64,000 bases of DNA. Source: Macrotrachela quadricornifera. Taxonomy: Eukaryota > Rotifera > Eurotatoria > Philodinida > Philodinidae. The translations under genes and the position numbers were made by a program. Where the stretch lies: the NCBI GenBank assembly GCA_022393335.1, contig JAJEKB010020027.1:144435-208434 (forward strand). Direction: 5' to 3'. Shown here piece after piece: positions 1-11,945 of this stretch; positions within the stretch are counted from its first letter, which is position 1; the number at the start of each line of letters is the position of its first letter. The notes under the pieces are model-generated. The model saw nothing but the letters and a program-made list of their open reading frames with translations, was not told where the DNA came from and made no database searches.

Positions 1-257
1 TATTATTTCCTATTAGCATTAGTGGAATTCTTATAATTATTTTCAAACTCAATGTAGCACATTCAGCTCATTTTGGTGGCGCTTTCGTGGGTTTTTTCTT
101 TGGTTTTCTATTACCATGGAATAATGAACATCAGATCGGTCAATTGACATGTCGATTAATAGGATTTGTTTTTCTCTTCCTCTTCTTTATCATAACTTTC
201 ACAATTTTTTTTGTCAGAGATACTCCAATTGACTACTCTATTTTATATAAACCCTAG
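1..257 (+). CDS. Rhomboid-family intramembrane protease, C-terminal part
   Basis: The frame is open from base 3 and ends at TAG 255-257. It encodes about 84 residues of very hydrophobic protein. The segment A-H-S-A-H-F-G-G-A-F-V-G matches the transmembrane helix of rhomboids that carries the catalytic histidine (the H-x-x-H-x-G-G-x-x-x-G type pattern). A hydrophilic loop (PWNNEHQIG) and one more membrane helix follow, and then a short tail. Rhomboids cleave substrates inside membranes with a Ser-His dyad; the Ser-bearing helix would lie upstream, outside the window. This is probably the last exon of the gene. I cannot tell an active rhomboid from an inactive pseudoprotease without the GxSG segment. 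Confidence 0.7.
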   Translation, partial: LFPISISGILIIIFKLNVAHSAHFGGAFVGFFFGFLLPWNNEHQIGQLTCRLIGFVFLFLFFIITFTIFFVRDTPIDYSILYKP

Positions 258-1941
258 TTGACAAATCAGTTAATAGACAATTCATTTAAAGACTTTTTTT
301 ATTGTTTTCTTATATGATGAAATACAATTTGAACTGTTATACAATGATCGAGTACTTGACTGCTAGTTCTGTTATGATGAACACCTATACCACGTAGGGT
401 TTCGTCACCAACAATGATAAGGTCGTCAATTGCTTCAGTCACATAATTAAGATAAGTAAGTGATCGAGATCATGAAACTGCATAATATGAGAGAGATAAA
501 TACATAGAATGAAGAAATAAATGACTAATATATCGACAAATAAACTCACTTTATTAATAATAGAATACAATTTATTGAAAAAGAAATAAAGCAATGAAAA
601 CAAAAAGGAAATCATTGACTCCATTGTGTTATTTTACTGTAAAAGCTGCTCATGAAAAATCAATTTGATTCAATAATTTAAAATAGATTACTCATTTCTT
701 GATTATTTACATGAGCAAAGATCTTTATGAAATGTTCTCTTATGCATATTATTTCTCTTTTTAAAATAGATAAAAATAATTATTATGAAAAAAAGGCAAT
801 ATTTTCTACGTTTATTGTTTTTTTACTCAATCATTTCATGAAAATCTAGACACTCTTGCCTTCCATAATGTATGTAGACTAATAACATAAAAAATTGTTC
901 TTCTAAAGTTATTTTATTTAGACTATAGTATTAAAAATAGATAGTTTTGAATCTGATAAAGCTGATTTAGATTTGAAAAAAGAATTCATAATACATAGAT
1001 TTCCAAGTTTTTTTTTCGAATAGAATAATCTTCTAGTAAAATGAATATAAACTCTTTGGAATTAATTCTCAAAAGATGTGATAATATCAGGTCATTCTAA
1101 TATAGTCCATATCGATGATTTTCTAGTGAGAAGTGAACAACAATCATGTCTATCATTTTTCGTGTATCAACAACAATGATAATGAGTATATTTATGTGAA
1201 ATTTAAGAATATTTCGAATGAAGTTCTATAAAAAAAAATCAAGCGTGTATCTTGGTTAAATTACATTTTTAAAATCTCTATGCAAAATAAGATTCTCATG
1301 CTAATTTAACAAGAAAAACAATTGCAGTTAATTTTAAAAATATCATTTTTTGAGACATACATATAATATTTTTTTGACGATAAAAGTTATTCTTATATAT
1401 TACTAGGCAAATCATTGCAAGTTTTATGAATACGAGGTAGTTTATACTTTAAGATGATTTACAGTAGAGAAAACTTAGATCTATTTGATACATTCACTAC
1501 ATCATCGATGATAAAAGTATTGTTAGACTCAATTTTTCATAATTTGGAGATGTCGCCACGGAGAATATATATTTTGAGTATAGTTTACTCTCTTTGTCTC
1601 TGCGTCATCCTAACAGCATATACATCAATGTTACTGATAAAAAAAAAGAGAACTGTATACGCTATATTGGTAAAAAGCGTTGATTTTATTAGGTCATATA
1701 AAATATCTTCAAAACACACGTATTCTATCGTCATCTATGTTGAGTCTTTATTTTTATTCCGTTTCTCATCAAACGGCCATGACTACAATCAACAGGCAGC
1801 GTAGAGAAAGAGAACGAGAAAAAATAGAAAGTCACGCGTGTGGTCGATATTCTTTTTCTTTTTTGTGCGTCATCATTTTCGACACACTTTTGCATTCTGT
1901 GTAAGTGCGTAGAACGCTAGATTTGCATTAAAACAGCAACA
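258..1941. other. Intergenic, no gene recognised
   Basis: AT-rich spacer between the rhomboid-like gene and the SDR gene. Short open frames at 439-624 and 1454-1904 have low-complexity or unstructured translations and no recognisable family, so I treat them as chance. The last 150 bp before 1942 should hold the SDR promoter and 5' UTR, but I see no distinct motif. Confidence 0.5.
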
Positions 1942-2925
1942 ATGCTACTATTTGTTTCTATTGTTTCGGGTATATATATTGTCTATCGACTTTACGAATA
2001 CTTCTTTCCAGCCAAAAACATAGACCCACGTGATAAGTATGTGTTAATCACAGGCTGTGATACTGGCTTCGGACACAGTATTGCCATTGAACTTGACAAT
2101 CGAGGTTTTTACGTCCTGGCTGGAGTATATAGTGTCGACAACAAACAGACACTCACTAGTCGACTCTCTTCACGTGCAACCGTCTTTGTACTCGACATCA
2201 CCTGTCAACAAGACATCGATGCTGCTTTCGCTCTAGTCAAGAGCAAGACATCAAGTTTATATGGACTTGTGAATAATGCTGGTGTTGCCGATGGTGGACT
2301 CATTGATTGGGTCTCGCTCGCATCTATACGCCGAGTCATGGAAGTTAACTTCTTTGGCCATGTAGCTATGACCAAGACATTTTTGCCATTATTATTGGCC
2401 GAACCAGACTCACGCGTTGTCAATATGAGTTCAGCAGCAGGTTTTCTTGCGGCTGCTGGTGCACCTGCCTATAGCTCTTCGAAATATGCGCTTGAAGCAT
2501 TTTCCGATTGTCTTCGTCGTGAAATGGCTGTCTGGAATTTACGTGTTTCAATCATTGAGCCTGGTTTTATGCGTACACCAATTATTGAGGGAGTTGCTGA
2601 AAACATGCGAGCCGTGTGGAATGATCATGTCGATGCTGAAACTAAGGAGCGATGGGGTGAGGCCTTCTTTTCGGACTGGGTTACAGAAGGAACAAAACTG
2701 ATGACAGAAACAGCTGACGATCCGATAAAAGTGATTAATGCAGTATGTCATGCATTAATAAGCTCAAAACCACGCATTCGTTACCGACCCGGATGGCAGT
2801 CAAGCCTTTTCTGTTTTCCTTTTTCAATGGTATCTGCACGATTTACTGATTTCCTCATTGGCTTAGGGCAACGTAAAATGGCTGTACCAAGTGGTGTGGT
2901 CAGGCGAATGAAGAATGAAGAATGA
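1942..2925 (+). CDS. SDR9C-type short-chain dehydrogenase (retinol / 17-beta-hydroxysteroid dehydrogenase-like)
   Basis: Intronless 327-aa protein of normal length for the microsomal RDH/HSD17B6 group. Residues 1-23 form a membrane anchor followed by the dinucleotide-binding core. The cofactor motif T-G-C-D-T-G-F-G is at 37-44; the CD between the glycines is typical of the RDH16/HSD17B6 group. The structural N-N-A-G is at 111-114. Ser 163/164, Tyr177 and Lys181 supply the catalytic S-Y-K triad (Y-S-S-S-K). Known relatives oxidise or reduce retinoids and 3-alpha/17-beta hydroxysteroids at the ER membrane using NAD(H); the substrate here is unknown. The ATG at 1942 is the natural start because it places the anchor at the N-terminus, and the next in-frame Met lies far inside the fold. 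All key residues are intact. Confidence 0.92.
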   Translation: MLLFVSIVSGIYIVYRLYEYFFPAKNIDPRDKYVLITGCDTGFGHSIAIELDNRGFYVLAGVYSVDNKQTLTSRLSSRATVFVLDITCQQDIDAAFALVKSKTSSLYGLVNNAGVADGGLIDWVSLASIRRVMEVNFFGHVAMTKTFLPLLLAEPDSRVVNMSSAAGFLAAAGAPAYSSSKYALEAFSDCLRREMAVWNLRVSIIEPGFMRTPIIEGVAENMRAVWNDHVDAETKERWGEAFFSDWVTEGTKLMTETADDPIKVINAVCHALISSKPRIRYRPGWQSSLFCFPFSMVSARFTDFLIGLGQRKMAVPSGVVRRMKNEE

Positions 2926-5721
2926 AGCATCATCTCATTAGCGACACATTTATATGTAATTCTAATTAGTTCAAACAAAAATCCACGATGTCAATCGAAC
3001 ACACACTAAATATTGATAAATCCACATCTGTAATTGTCTTTTATTATGACGATAATAACGATAGAATTCTAAAAATATTTTATTTGTCCATAACAGAATT
3101 TTATTTTTCTTAGGTTCTTTACAGTTTCCATGACAAATCTATTCAATATTTCTGATCAGTTTGAGATATCTTTACCGATTTCTATTATTGAATATAATTA
3201 TGCACAAAAAATAAAAAGATTAATAATACGATCATCAAGTAAAACCTTCTGCTTCCACAAGTATTCAGAAAGTAGAGTGCATAGTCCAGATCAGGACTGC
3301 CATACATACTCCATTTGGGTTCTTGAGTTTTTTTTTGTCATAATTTGGTCTTTTTATTCAGATGGGCAATTTTTTTTTGAATAGAACTTGTGTCATTTTT
3401 GCACGAAGAATTATAGTGAAAAGTATTATTAATGAGTTCAGCAAGGAACATTAACATCCTTTTTATTCATTTAGTTTCACGTTCGTGGCGTGGCCACCGG
3501 GGGTGCAATGTCCCTCCAGTAAATTTTTAATAGGAAAATATTAGACTTTTCCATGTTATCACCAAAAGATGTTACGATGGTAATTTTAAGAAAAATAAGT
3601 TTCATTTTCCAACAGCCATCGATAGCTTGGCCGCTTCCAGCGGCAAAAGTTTTGCAAATGGAGAGCTGCAGAGTTTGTTTTGAAAGGGGTTTTATGGTAC
3701 GAGACAAGGTTAAAAATCTTTGATCCCATGACAATAAACATTTTTTTCAACGAAAACTGAATATCTGAATGAAGGAAACTCAGCTTTTATTATGGGTGTT
3801 CCATAAGTAATTCCCTTAGCTTTAAAGAATGTACTGAAAAATTCGTAAGGAGGCATTGCTCTCCGTGTAATTTTTTTCTGGCTACGCCACTATTTCACGT
3901 TGATCATTTCTCTTTTCAATGCTTATTTTCACTCTCGAAATTGAAACAAAGTTCGACGAATCGCTTGAGTTTTCCATCATATTTGTTTGTTTATACTTAA
4001 GTTTATATTAAATAGATGATGTTATTAACTTTTATTCGAATTCGTCAGAGAAGGTGAAATAGAAACAATTTCAATAATTAAAAAAACTAGTACTTCTACG
4101 AAAACTCAATCACAACTAACAAAGTCAAAGTGATATTATCATCTCAATAGAAAATGAGCGAAGAGTCCAAAAATGGAGTGCTTCTTCAGAAATATACAAC
4201 TAATCCATACCTTCAATTTTGTTTTAGCTGTAAATCAAGTTTCTCAATTAGTTATGCGAAGGGAAATATTTCACTAATTAGTTTGTCAAGTAACTCATCC
4301 AGTTAGGCTAAATCGATGAAAACATGCGTTTTGGCGCGTTAAAGTGTGCACTATTCAAGACTTTAAAAAATCTTTTAAATAAAAACGATTTGAAAGCAAT
4401 AGTTTTCACGAGCCTACTTTTAGCGTGTTTCTGTGTGTTACAATGAACATTTGTGTCCTCCGGTAGAGATAAGCATTTAATCGAAGCTAAAGCTGAAGAA
4501 AAATGTTTTATTTCCATAGAAGAATTGTTCTTAAAGTTATAAATGAAAGAAATTGTAGCCCATCTGAAAATTCAGATATGGTAGCCCTGGTAAAGCCATT
4601 TTGACATACATCTAACCATACCATAATTCTTTTGTGATACTTCATTTTTTGGTTTATGCCCTTTTATTCGTCTGCTTCCAGCCTACTCGTAGCATAAACA
4701 CGTTCATTTTGCCGATTGAATACACCTTCCAATGAAACATATTCTTCATTAGTAAATAAGATCCTAGCATGATCTTTTTTTTTCTTAATGATCTTTGTAC
4801 CCAATATAAAAATGATATTCTTCCTTTTTTAGTATCATCTGTCAATTTTGGTTGTGTTGCTATATAATAAGAAAAATTTCAACGACCTTTGTAAATTAAT
4901 TTTTATTTCATCTTTTGAATTAGACCTTTTGTATGTACAATTCTAGGTCCACCAGGAGGTGTTTTCAAATCAATTCCACCTGTTTTTCTATATATATTTT
5001 GCTAACGTCTTTATGTAGCTCGTATGTGCTTCTATCAATAATATCAAAAAAAAATGCGGAAAAAAAATTATCAGGGAAACGTATATCGATTAATCTAAGA
5101 CTAAGCATTAATCATGCGCTTTGACGTGATTCATCCACTAATAAAATAAGGAGAAGAATTTGTCATGTACCAATAAGTGATTTTGCTAGAAGTGTGGAAA
5201 CTAGTCACACTGAATCTTTTGATATTTTTTTTAAGTAGAAGATATCAGATGATAAAAAGATGAAATAAGAAAATTTATGAAAATAAATAAAAGTATTAAG
5301 CACATACCTTTATAGATAGACGTCATTTCTCATTGTTAATTTCAAGGGAATAATAGCTGCAAGTAAATGAAGAAAATATAAATAACAAATAAGAGGCAAT
5401 TTAACTGTCAGTAATACAGAATAGAGGAAGTCATTTATAAAATATTAATAAAAGAAGAAAGAATTTTTTTTAATAATTGTTAATTGTAAGAAAAATTTGT
5501 TTTAAATAAAAGAATGATCATAATCAAAAAATAACTTATCCACATAATATACTACATATATCATAAAATCATTTGTTTTCTTTAGAATGGATACAAAAAA
5601 AAACAGTAAGCTAATCTTTTCCTAACTTGCATTTTTAGATTAAACATAATTATTTATAATCTCAATCGTTGGAAGGACTTTTTTTTATATTAGTACTAGT
5701 TTTAACTTTTTATGTACGAAT
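2926..5721. other. Intergenic, contains one hAT-like MITE
   Basis: No supported gene. The only structured object I found is the 410-bp inverted-repeat element at 3483-3892. The open frames at 3130, 4308, 4654 and 4933 give low-complexity translations without a family match. Confidence 0.5.
3483..3892. mobile_element. hAT-like non-autonomous DNA transposon (MITE), 410 bp
   Basis: The left end (from 3483, TCGTGGCGTGGCCAC) and the reverse complement of the right end (to 3892, TAGTGGCGTAGCCAG) form a 15-bp imperfect terminal inverted repeat. The element is flanked by an identical 8-bp duplication, tttcacgt, at 3475-3482 and 3893-3900. Eight-base duplications and an end of the form YARNG (intact in the right copy) are hallmarks of the hAT superfamily. 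It has no transposase. Its ends match the larger element at 13655-14512, so both belong to one family. Confidence 0.85.
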
Positions 5722-6645
5722 ATGTCGACAATAACCAATCTTATTCTTGTTCAGCAGTATATCACTCGTTATGTATAACCAATAATTCTTGCACTTGGTA
5801 ATGTAGGTAATTTGATGGCAATAGGAGTCTTTTCACAAAAAAAATATCGAACAAACTCATGTTCTACCTATCTATTGGCAGTATCTGTTTTTGGTATCAT
5901 TGCTGCTAATTGGGGAATAGCTCCACTCATATATGGATTGGATCATTTCGATATGGTGAACTCTTCTTTAATACTATGTCGTATTCGTGGTTATATTATT
6001 CATGTTAACTTGATGTGTTTCCGTTATACACTCATATTGATGTGTGCTGATCGATATGCATTGTGTAATTCGCAGTCCTTTATTCGAGCTCTCTGTCGAC
6101 CACAAATTGCTCGTCGATTGATTGGCATTCTGATTATTTTCTGGATGACAGTTAGTATTCATCTGCTTATTTGGGAAACTATTGAAAATAATCGATGTAG
6201 TGTTTATGGACTCTATGGACAAATATTTAGCTTTTATAGTCTAATTGCTAATGGTATTATTCCAGTTTTAGTCATGATTACTTTCAGTATACTTCTGAAG
6301 AATGCTTTACGAAAAGTACGTTCCTGTGTTCGACCACTCGATCATACTAGTCAATTGAGTCGACGAGATATCAATTTATTGAAGCTTGTGTTAGTTGAAA
6401 TAATTGTCTATATTTTATGTACATTTACATATCCGTTGACATTTGTCTATACGAACGTAACAAACAATATGGGATTCATTAAATCTAATGAGCAGAAACA
6501 AATTGAAATATTCATTAATTTTATCACAATGTCATTACTTTTATATATGAATTACAATACGACATTTTATGTTCATATATTTACATCTAAAACGTATCGA
6601 ATGGAAGTAAAAGGATTAATATTGAAGTTAATTGCAAAATTATGA
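5722..6645 (+). pseudogene. Rhodopsin-type GPCR (FMRFamide-receptor-like) with premature stop in TM1
   Basis: From ATG 5722 the frame reads into a TM1 with the G-N-V-G-N pattern, but codon 19 is TAA (5776-5778). From 5779 the frame stays open to TGA-free end 6645 and shows all remaining receptor features: TM2, an extracellular Cys, TM3 with C-A-D-R-Y (a D-R-Y motif), long intracellular loop 3 with basic residues, TM6 and TM7 with N-Y-N-T-T-F-Y. In related rotifer receptors the stop position is normally a hydrophobic residue, and TTA to TAA is a one-base change. The first Met after the stop (5815) would start inside TM1 and lose part of the helix. Either this is a young pseudogene, a null allele or an assembly error, or a shortened receptor is made. 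There is no other disruption downstream. Confidence 0.75.
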
Positions 6646-7461
6646 GAGATGGAACATAATCAAGATAATGGACTAGCAACTATAAATTATATACGAGCAT
6701 GACAACAAGCATAAACAGCTTCCATAATACAAGTTCTTTAAATATCGAACAATTATCATGATGCATTTCATCCACAACGGATTGATGTTTTATTTAATTT
6801 TACTATTCTTGCCTTTTTAATGTCAGTATTATTCTTTCTTTATTGCTAATTAAAATTGTATGTAATTATGAGCGAAAAAGAAAATGAATATATGTAAACT
6901 ATACACGGATAAACTATATTTTCTAAAAACATTTAAGAAAATCAATGAAAAACAAAATTGATAGAAAATATTTTTGAGCGAAAATCAAAATATGTGACAT
7001 GATATAGCTGCTAGTATTGGCCGTACATAGATAAAGCTTGACTATAAACTTTATAAGTAAGGATGGCCGTAGAAGGCCCGAACGGAAAAATGGCGAAAAT
7101 AAAAATATCGAAAACGAAAATAAATTGAAGTAGCAATTTTCCGCACTTACATCCTTAATCTGACATAGTCATCTTCAACTCTCATTCTTGTTTTCGACAT
7201 TTTATTTTCGAGATTCTTACGTTTTGAGATTTATTTTTCGCCCAATTTTCTTTCGGTCTTACCTTTTTTCGATCTTTTTACAGCAATTTTAGTGTTCTCT
7301 CTTGATGTGAATGAAATTATAAAAGAAGAATATTTGAATAACGAAAGGCAGTTGTTAAACAAAACACCTTTGTTATTAGAGGTTCCCTTATCTGATAAAA
7401 AGCAGATACACCTTTATTTAAAAGACAAACATATGCCCTTTTTTTTATACTAGAGAATAAG
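6646..7461. other. Intergenic with degenerate CGAAAA-type repeat
   Basis: No gene. Bases about 7065-7280 hold a degenerate pair of segments: CGAAAAT-like runs after the words ggccgtagaaggcccgaacgg, then their complement (TTTTCG runs) at 7190-7280. The same kind of words (ggccgtaaaaatgtcgaaa and TTTTTCGACATTTTT) recur inside the element at 35958-36980, so this is probably a decayed relative. Confidence 0.4.
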
Positions 7462-9847
7462 ATGCATTGTGTCGTCTTGATTCTTATTTTAATTACAATA
7501 GCGGTGACTAATGGTCAAACAGCATTGTTTCCTGATTGTAAATCAGGTCCACTCAAATCATTTCCTATCTGTGATCAGTCACTATCTGTTCAACAACGTG
7601 CAACTGATTTAGTTAGTCGCATGACAATACAAGAAAAAGCAAATTGGTTGGTAAACACAGTTTATCCTATTCCTCGACTTGGTCTTCCATCGTATCAATG
7701 GTGGAATGAAGCTTTACATGGTGTTATGTATCTAAAGCCACATGCTCCTAGTATACCAGAAGCAACTTCTTTTCCATCACCACTCAATTTGGCTTCAACA
7801 TTTAATTCAAATCTTATTCATCGTGTAGCGAATATCATTTCTACAGAAGCACGTGCTGCTAATAATGAAAATATAACTGGTTTGAATTTTTTTACTCCAA
7901 ATATAAATCTTGTTCGTGATCCAAGATGGGGTCGAGGTCAAGAAACACCAGGTGAAGATCCTTTTCTTGCATCACAATACGTTTCTGCTTTAGTTCGAGG
8001 TTTACAAGAAGGTGAAGATAGTCGATATTTAAAAATAGCAGCGACTTGTAAACATTTTATTGCTTATGATATGGACGCTTGGAATGGAACAAATCGTTTT
8101 ATCTTTGATGCCCAAGTAGCTGATTTAGATCTTGTAGAAACTTATTTACCACCATTTGAAGCATGTTTTAATGATGTACATGTTGCAAGTATCATGGGAA
8201 GTCTTAATGCAATTAATGGAATACCAGCATGTGCTCATCGATTCTTTCTTCAAACACTTGCAAGGTTCACACATTTATTGTTTTAAATTAAAATTCTTCT
8301 TATTTATTCTATTTAAACAGAGATACATTTCATTTTGATGGCTATGCTGTTTGTGATTGTTTTGGTATTGAAAATATCATGACAGGACATCATTATACAT
8401 CAAATAATCCAGATACAGTAGCAGCAGCCTTACATGCTGGTGTTGATCTCGATTGTGGCAATTATTATAATACTAATATTCCAATTGCTTTAAATAATCG
8501 AACTATTGTTCAAGCTGATCTTGATCAAGCATCAATACGTACTTTTAGTATTCTTATTCGGCTCGGTTATTTTGATCCACCTGAACAACAAATCTATCGA
8601 AATTTAAATCGAGTTAATATTAATACACCTGAAGCACAAGAATTAGCTTTATTAAGTGCTCAACAAAGTATTGTATTATTGAAAAATATGAATAATAATT
8701 TACCTTTAAATCTTGATCATTTAAAAAATAAAATAATTGCTCTTATTGGACCATCAATCAATGCAACGGAATTAATGCAAAGTAGTTATCATGGTCCAGC
8801 GCCATTTCTTATATCACCATTGATGGCATTTAATACAATTACATCAAGTATTTTATTATTATTATTATAAATAATCTTTATTAATTCTTTTTTTTTTTAG
8901 ATAAATCGATTAGTATTCAATATGCATTTGGTTGTCAGATTTCTGGTACAAATCAAAGTGGTTTTGCTGAAGCAATTGAATTAGCTCGAAGAGCTGATTT
9001 TGTTTTTTATATTGGTGGACTAAATGGATCAATCGAAGGTGAAGATATAGATCGAACATCAATTACATTACCTGATATTCAATTAGCACTTTTACAACAA
9101 CTTGAAAAAGTTGCTCGTTTACCAATTAATGTTATTATTATGGCCGGTAGTTCATTAGATTTATCTTACATACGTGATTCTCCTGATTATGGTAGCCTTA
9201 TATGGAGTGGTTATCCAGGAGAATTTGGTGGAACTGCAATAGCTAGTATCATTTTCGGTCAATACAATCCAGCTGGGCGTTTACCAATAACATTTTATCC
9301 TGCTTCATATGTAAATGAAGTAAGTATGCTTGATATGCGAATGAGACCATCAGATGTTAGTCCTGGTCGAACTTATAAATTTTATACTGGTCAACCAGTC
9401 TTTGAATTTGGATATGGTCTATCATATACAACATTTTCTTATAAATGGTATAATGCTACCAATATCGTTTCGCATTCAATTGAATCTTTATTGAAGAATA
9501 AATATAATCAACGTAATATTCTAATTGAATCGTTTCGTGTAAATGTAACAAATACAGGTTCAATGAATGGTGATGATGTAGTTTTAGCATATATAAAAGC
9601 ACCACAAATTCTTCATGATGGTGAAACACCACCAATAAAACAATTATTTGGTTTTGAACGTATTCATTTGAATGTTAATGAAACAAAACAAGTCTTTTTT
9701 CCATTGAATATCGAAACATTGTTTAGAATTGGTCGAGATGGTTCAAAATGGATTCATCCAGGAGAATATCATATTCTTATTGGTAATCAACATATGTTTA
9801 CAATAAAATTAATTGGTTATTCAACTTTGTGGAAAAAATTTAAATAA
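7462..9847 (+). CDS. Secreted GH3 beta-xylosidase / alpha-L-arabinofuranosidase-like glycoside hydrolase
   Basis: Three exons, 7462-8264, 8321-8847 and 8901-9847, with GT-AG introns of 56 and 53 bp. The splice phases close exactly (2277 coding bases, 758 aa plus stop). Residues 1 to about 20 form a signal peptide. The N-terminal (alpha/beta)8 domain has P-R-L-G-L-P-S-Y-Q-W-W-N-E-A-L-H-G, D-P-R-W-G-R-G-Q-E-T-P-G-E-D-P, K-H-F-I-A-Y-D and, across intron 1, G-Y-A-V-C-D-C; Asp280 there is the expected nucleophile. The alpha/beta sandwich domain has G-x-x-G-S-I-E-G-E-D-I-D-R, where plant xylosidases carry the acid/base Glu region. A C-terminal fibronectin-III-like domain (VTNTGSMNGDDVV) completes the fold. 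The architecture is that of plant, fungal and bacterial xylan-degrading enzymes (release of xylose or arabinose from hemicellulose), which most animals lack. Transfer is therefore likely but untested. The introns show it is domesticated into a eukaryotic genome. Confidence 0.9.
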
Positions 9848-11767
9848 AAATAAATTAATTTGATATATTGATTATTTCTTCAATAGTGTTGATTGATAAA
9901 TTCGATTCTTTTTTTTTCGTTCGAAATAAAGTAATTTTGAATAAGATAAGTGAAAAATATGAAATGATGTTATTATCGTGATAATAACAAATGAGATATG
10001 TATTCTCTCCTTCGGGCAAAAATACTTTACTTTCTTACAGAAAGCTTGAAAATTTTTTTTTTATTATTTGTTGAAAATAACTGGTAGCAATAGATTAGAC
10101 ACTTTTGTGTTGTATTTTACTACTACTTAATACGTTGTTTTGACAAAATAAAATATAGTAACAGATGCAGCTATGTACTTTATGTTTTCATAAAATATCA
10201 AACTATGATACAGTCAATTTTTTTAGCTTTCAAATTCGATCACGGAAAATTTTATCTGTTTTGATCATGTATAGTATTCAATACATGTCGGAGTTCACAA
10301 ATCAATTTCTTGGTCAAACTTATTTTCCTTGAATGTATATGCTTTAGATTTATATTTTCTGAAAATAAAAATTGTTCATATTGATAAGATCTTGTTTTTG
10401 CTACTATTCATAGTACAAGATGAATAACAACGATTATCTTTCACATCCTTGTATGAACTACTAGTTATTTAAATAATATAGAAGATCACAGAAATATTTT
10501 CAATCTTCATTATTCAAATTTTTGTAAAAGATTAGAAGCATCTCCACGAAATATAATATAAGGAAGTCAGAAAAGAACCTATTTGCATTGAAGAAAACTA
10601 TCAACCACCAGGATATAATAAAGTTTACCATCTACCGTTTCCACATATAGTTTCAGCTAATATTTTAACTATAAACGATTTTTTTCCATGAAGAAAAATG
10701 AGAATTCCATGGATGGTGAAGTTCATTGCATCCCATCTACAATCCTTGTTCGCACCATTAAAATTTCGTAAAAGTAATTTTTTACAATAAAACCATTTGT
10801 TTTTCAATTTGATAATACATGTTCAAAAATTTTTTGAGACAAATTTACTTTGCGTCTCCATAGCGTAAAAAACTTATTTGATTGAGTATCTCGTCGTTAT
10901 TCAGTTAGATTTGAATCATAGCCATCATCCAGCTTACAAGTTCTATTGATACAGATACATCTATCATGATAGTGGATAGTACTATTTTAATGAGAAGCAA
11001 TGTATTTAAATGAATCTTTCATTTGTATGAAACTCTTTTCGTCAAAGTTAAACATTAAAGAAATGTATTTAGTTTTGTAAATAGCATGTATAATGTTCAA
11101 ATATTAGATATTTTTATGCAAAGATGATCCTCAGATACACAAAACAACTGCTATAAACATAAATGATTATGATAAGTATATACCATACTAAATACAATCA
11201 ATTTTGGATTTGTGCAAAACAAAAAAAGGATATACGACAAACTTCTGCCGAATACTTCTGAATAAACTAATAATAATTCGTATTAAAATTCAATATATTC
11301 AAACACATTCAATTGAATTTATCACCGTCACTTTTTCTCTTATATTTTCTGAATACTTTACAATTGTTATTCCATAAAATAAATAAAGAATGTTGTTTTT
11401 TATTTATATGAGAAGTTTTAGCCAGTGGAAATAAATAAGACAGTTATTAAACTTTTATCATCAAGGAACAAAATATTGCTTGAATCAATATAAATAGAAT
11501 ATAATAGTTAAAATATATCTTTGAATTTAAATTCGTTTTCTTCTCATTATAGAGTAATTTAATTAAATTACATTAAGATATATGATAATTCAAGAAAATA
11601 GCTTGATTCAATACAACGGAAGGAAATAAACATCAAGTCTATTTTAAATATTCAATAGATTAGTATGTCATCTAATAAATCGAATTTGAACTTTAAAAAA
11701 TATAATGAAAAACAATTATCCTTAATTACAACCAGTGGTGGATCATCATTGTGACAAAGTGTAGCAG
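9848..11767. other. Intergenic, nothing recognised
   Basis: AT-rich non-coding sequence. I see no conserved frame, tandem repeat or inverted repeat longer than chance. Confidence 0.4.
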
Positions 11768-11945
11768 TCAAGGGGGAAACAGCGGATTTTTTCGGATTAA
11801 AATCCCAGAAAATCCAGATCTGAAAAATCCAGAAAAATCCAGAAAAATCCGAGAAATCAAAAAAACCCGAAAAATTCCAAGAAATCTCAAAAATCCCAAA
11901 AAATCTCAGAAAATCCCAGAAAATCCCAAGAAATTTGAAGGCCAT
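11768..11945 (+). repeat. Dispersed repeat with degenerate AAATCCC array, copy A
   Basis: Begins with TCAAGGGGGAAACAGCGGAT and runs into about 15 degenerate units of the form AAAATCCCAGAA / AAAATCCGAAA. Two diverged copies on the other strand lie at 15650-15797 and 15186-15263 and share the G-run plus AACAGCGGATTT edge. The open frames seen here on both strands (Lys/Pro/Asn-rich and Phe/Trp-rich) are products of the repeat and not genes. Confidence 0.7.

Noticed and set aside
1454..1904. Two overlapping plus-strand frames before the SDR gene
   Set aside because: No family features, no continuity with the SDR frame and typical AT-rich chance composition.
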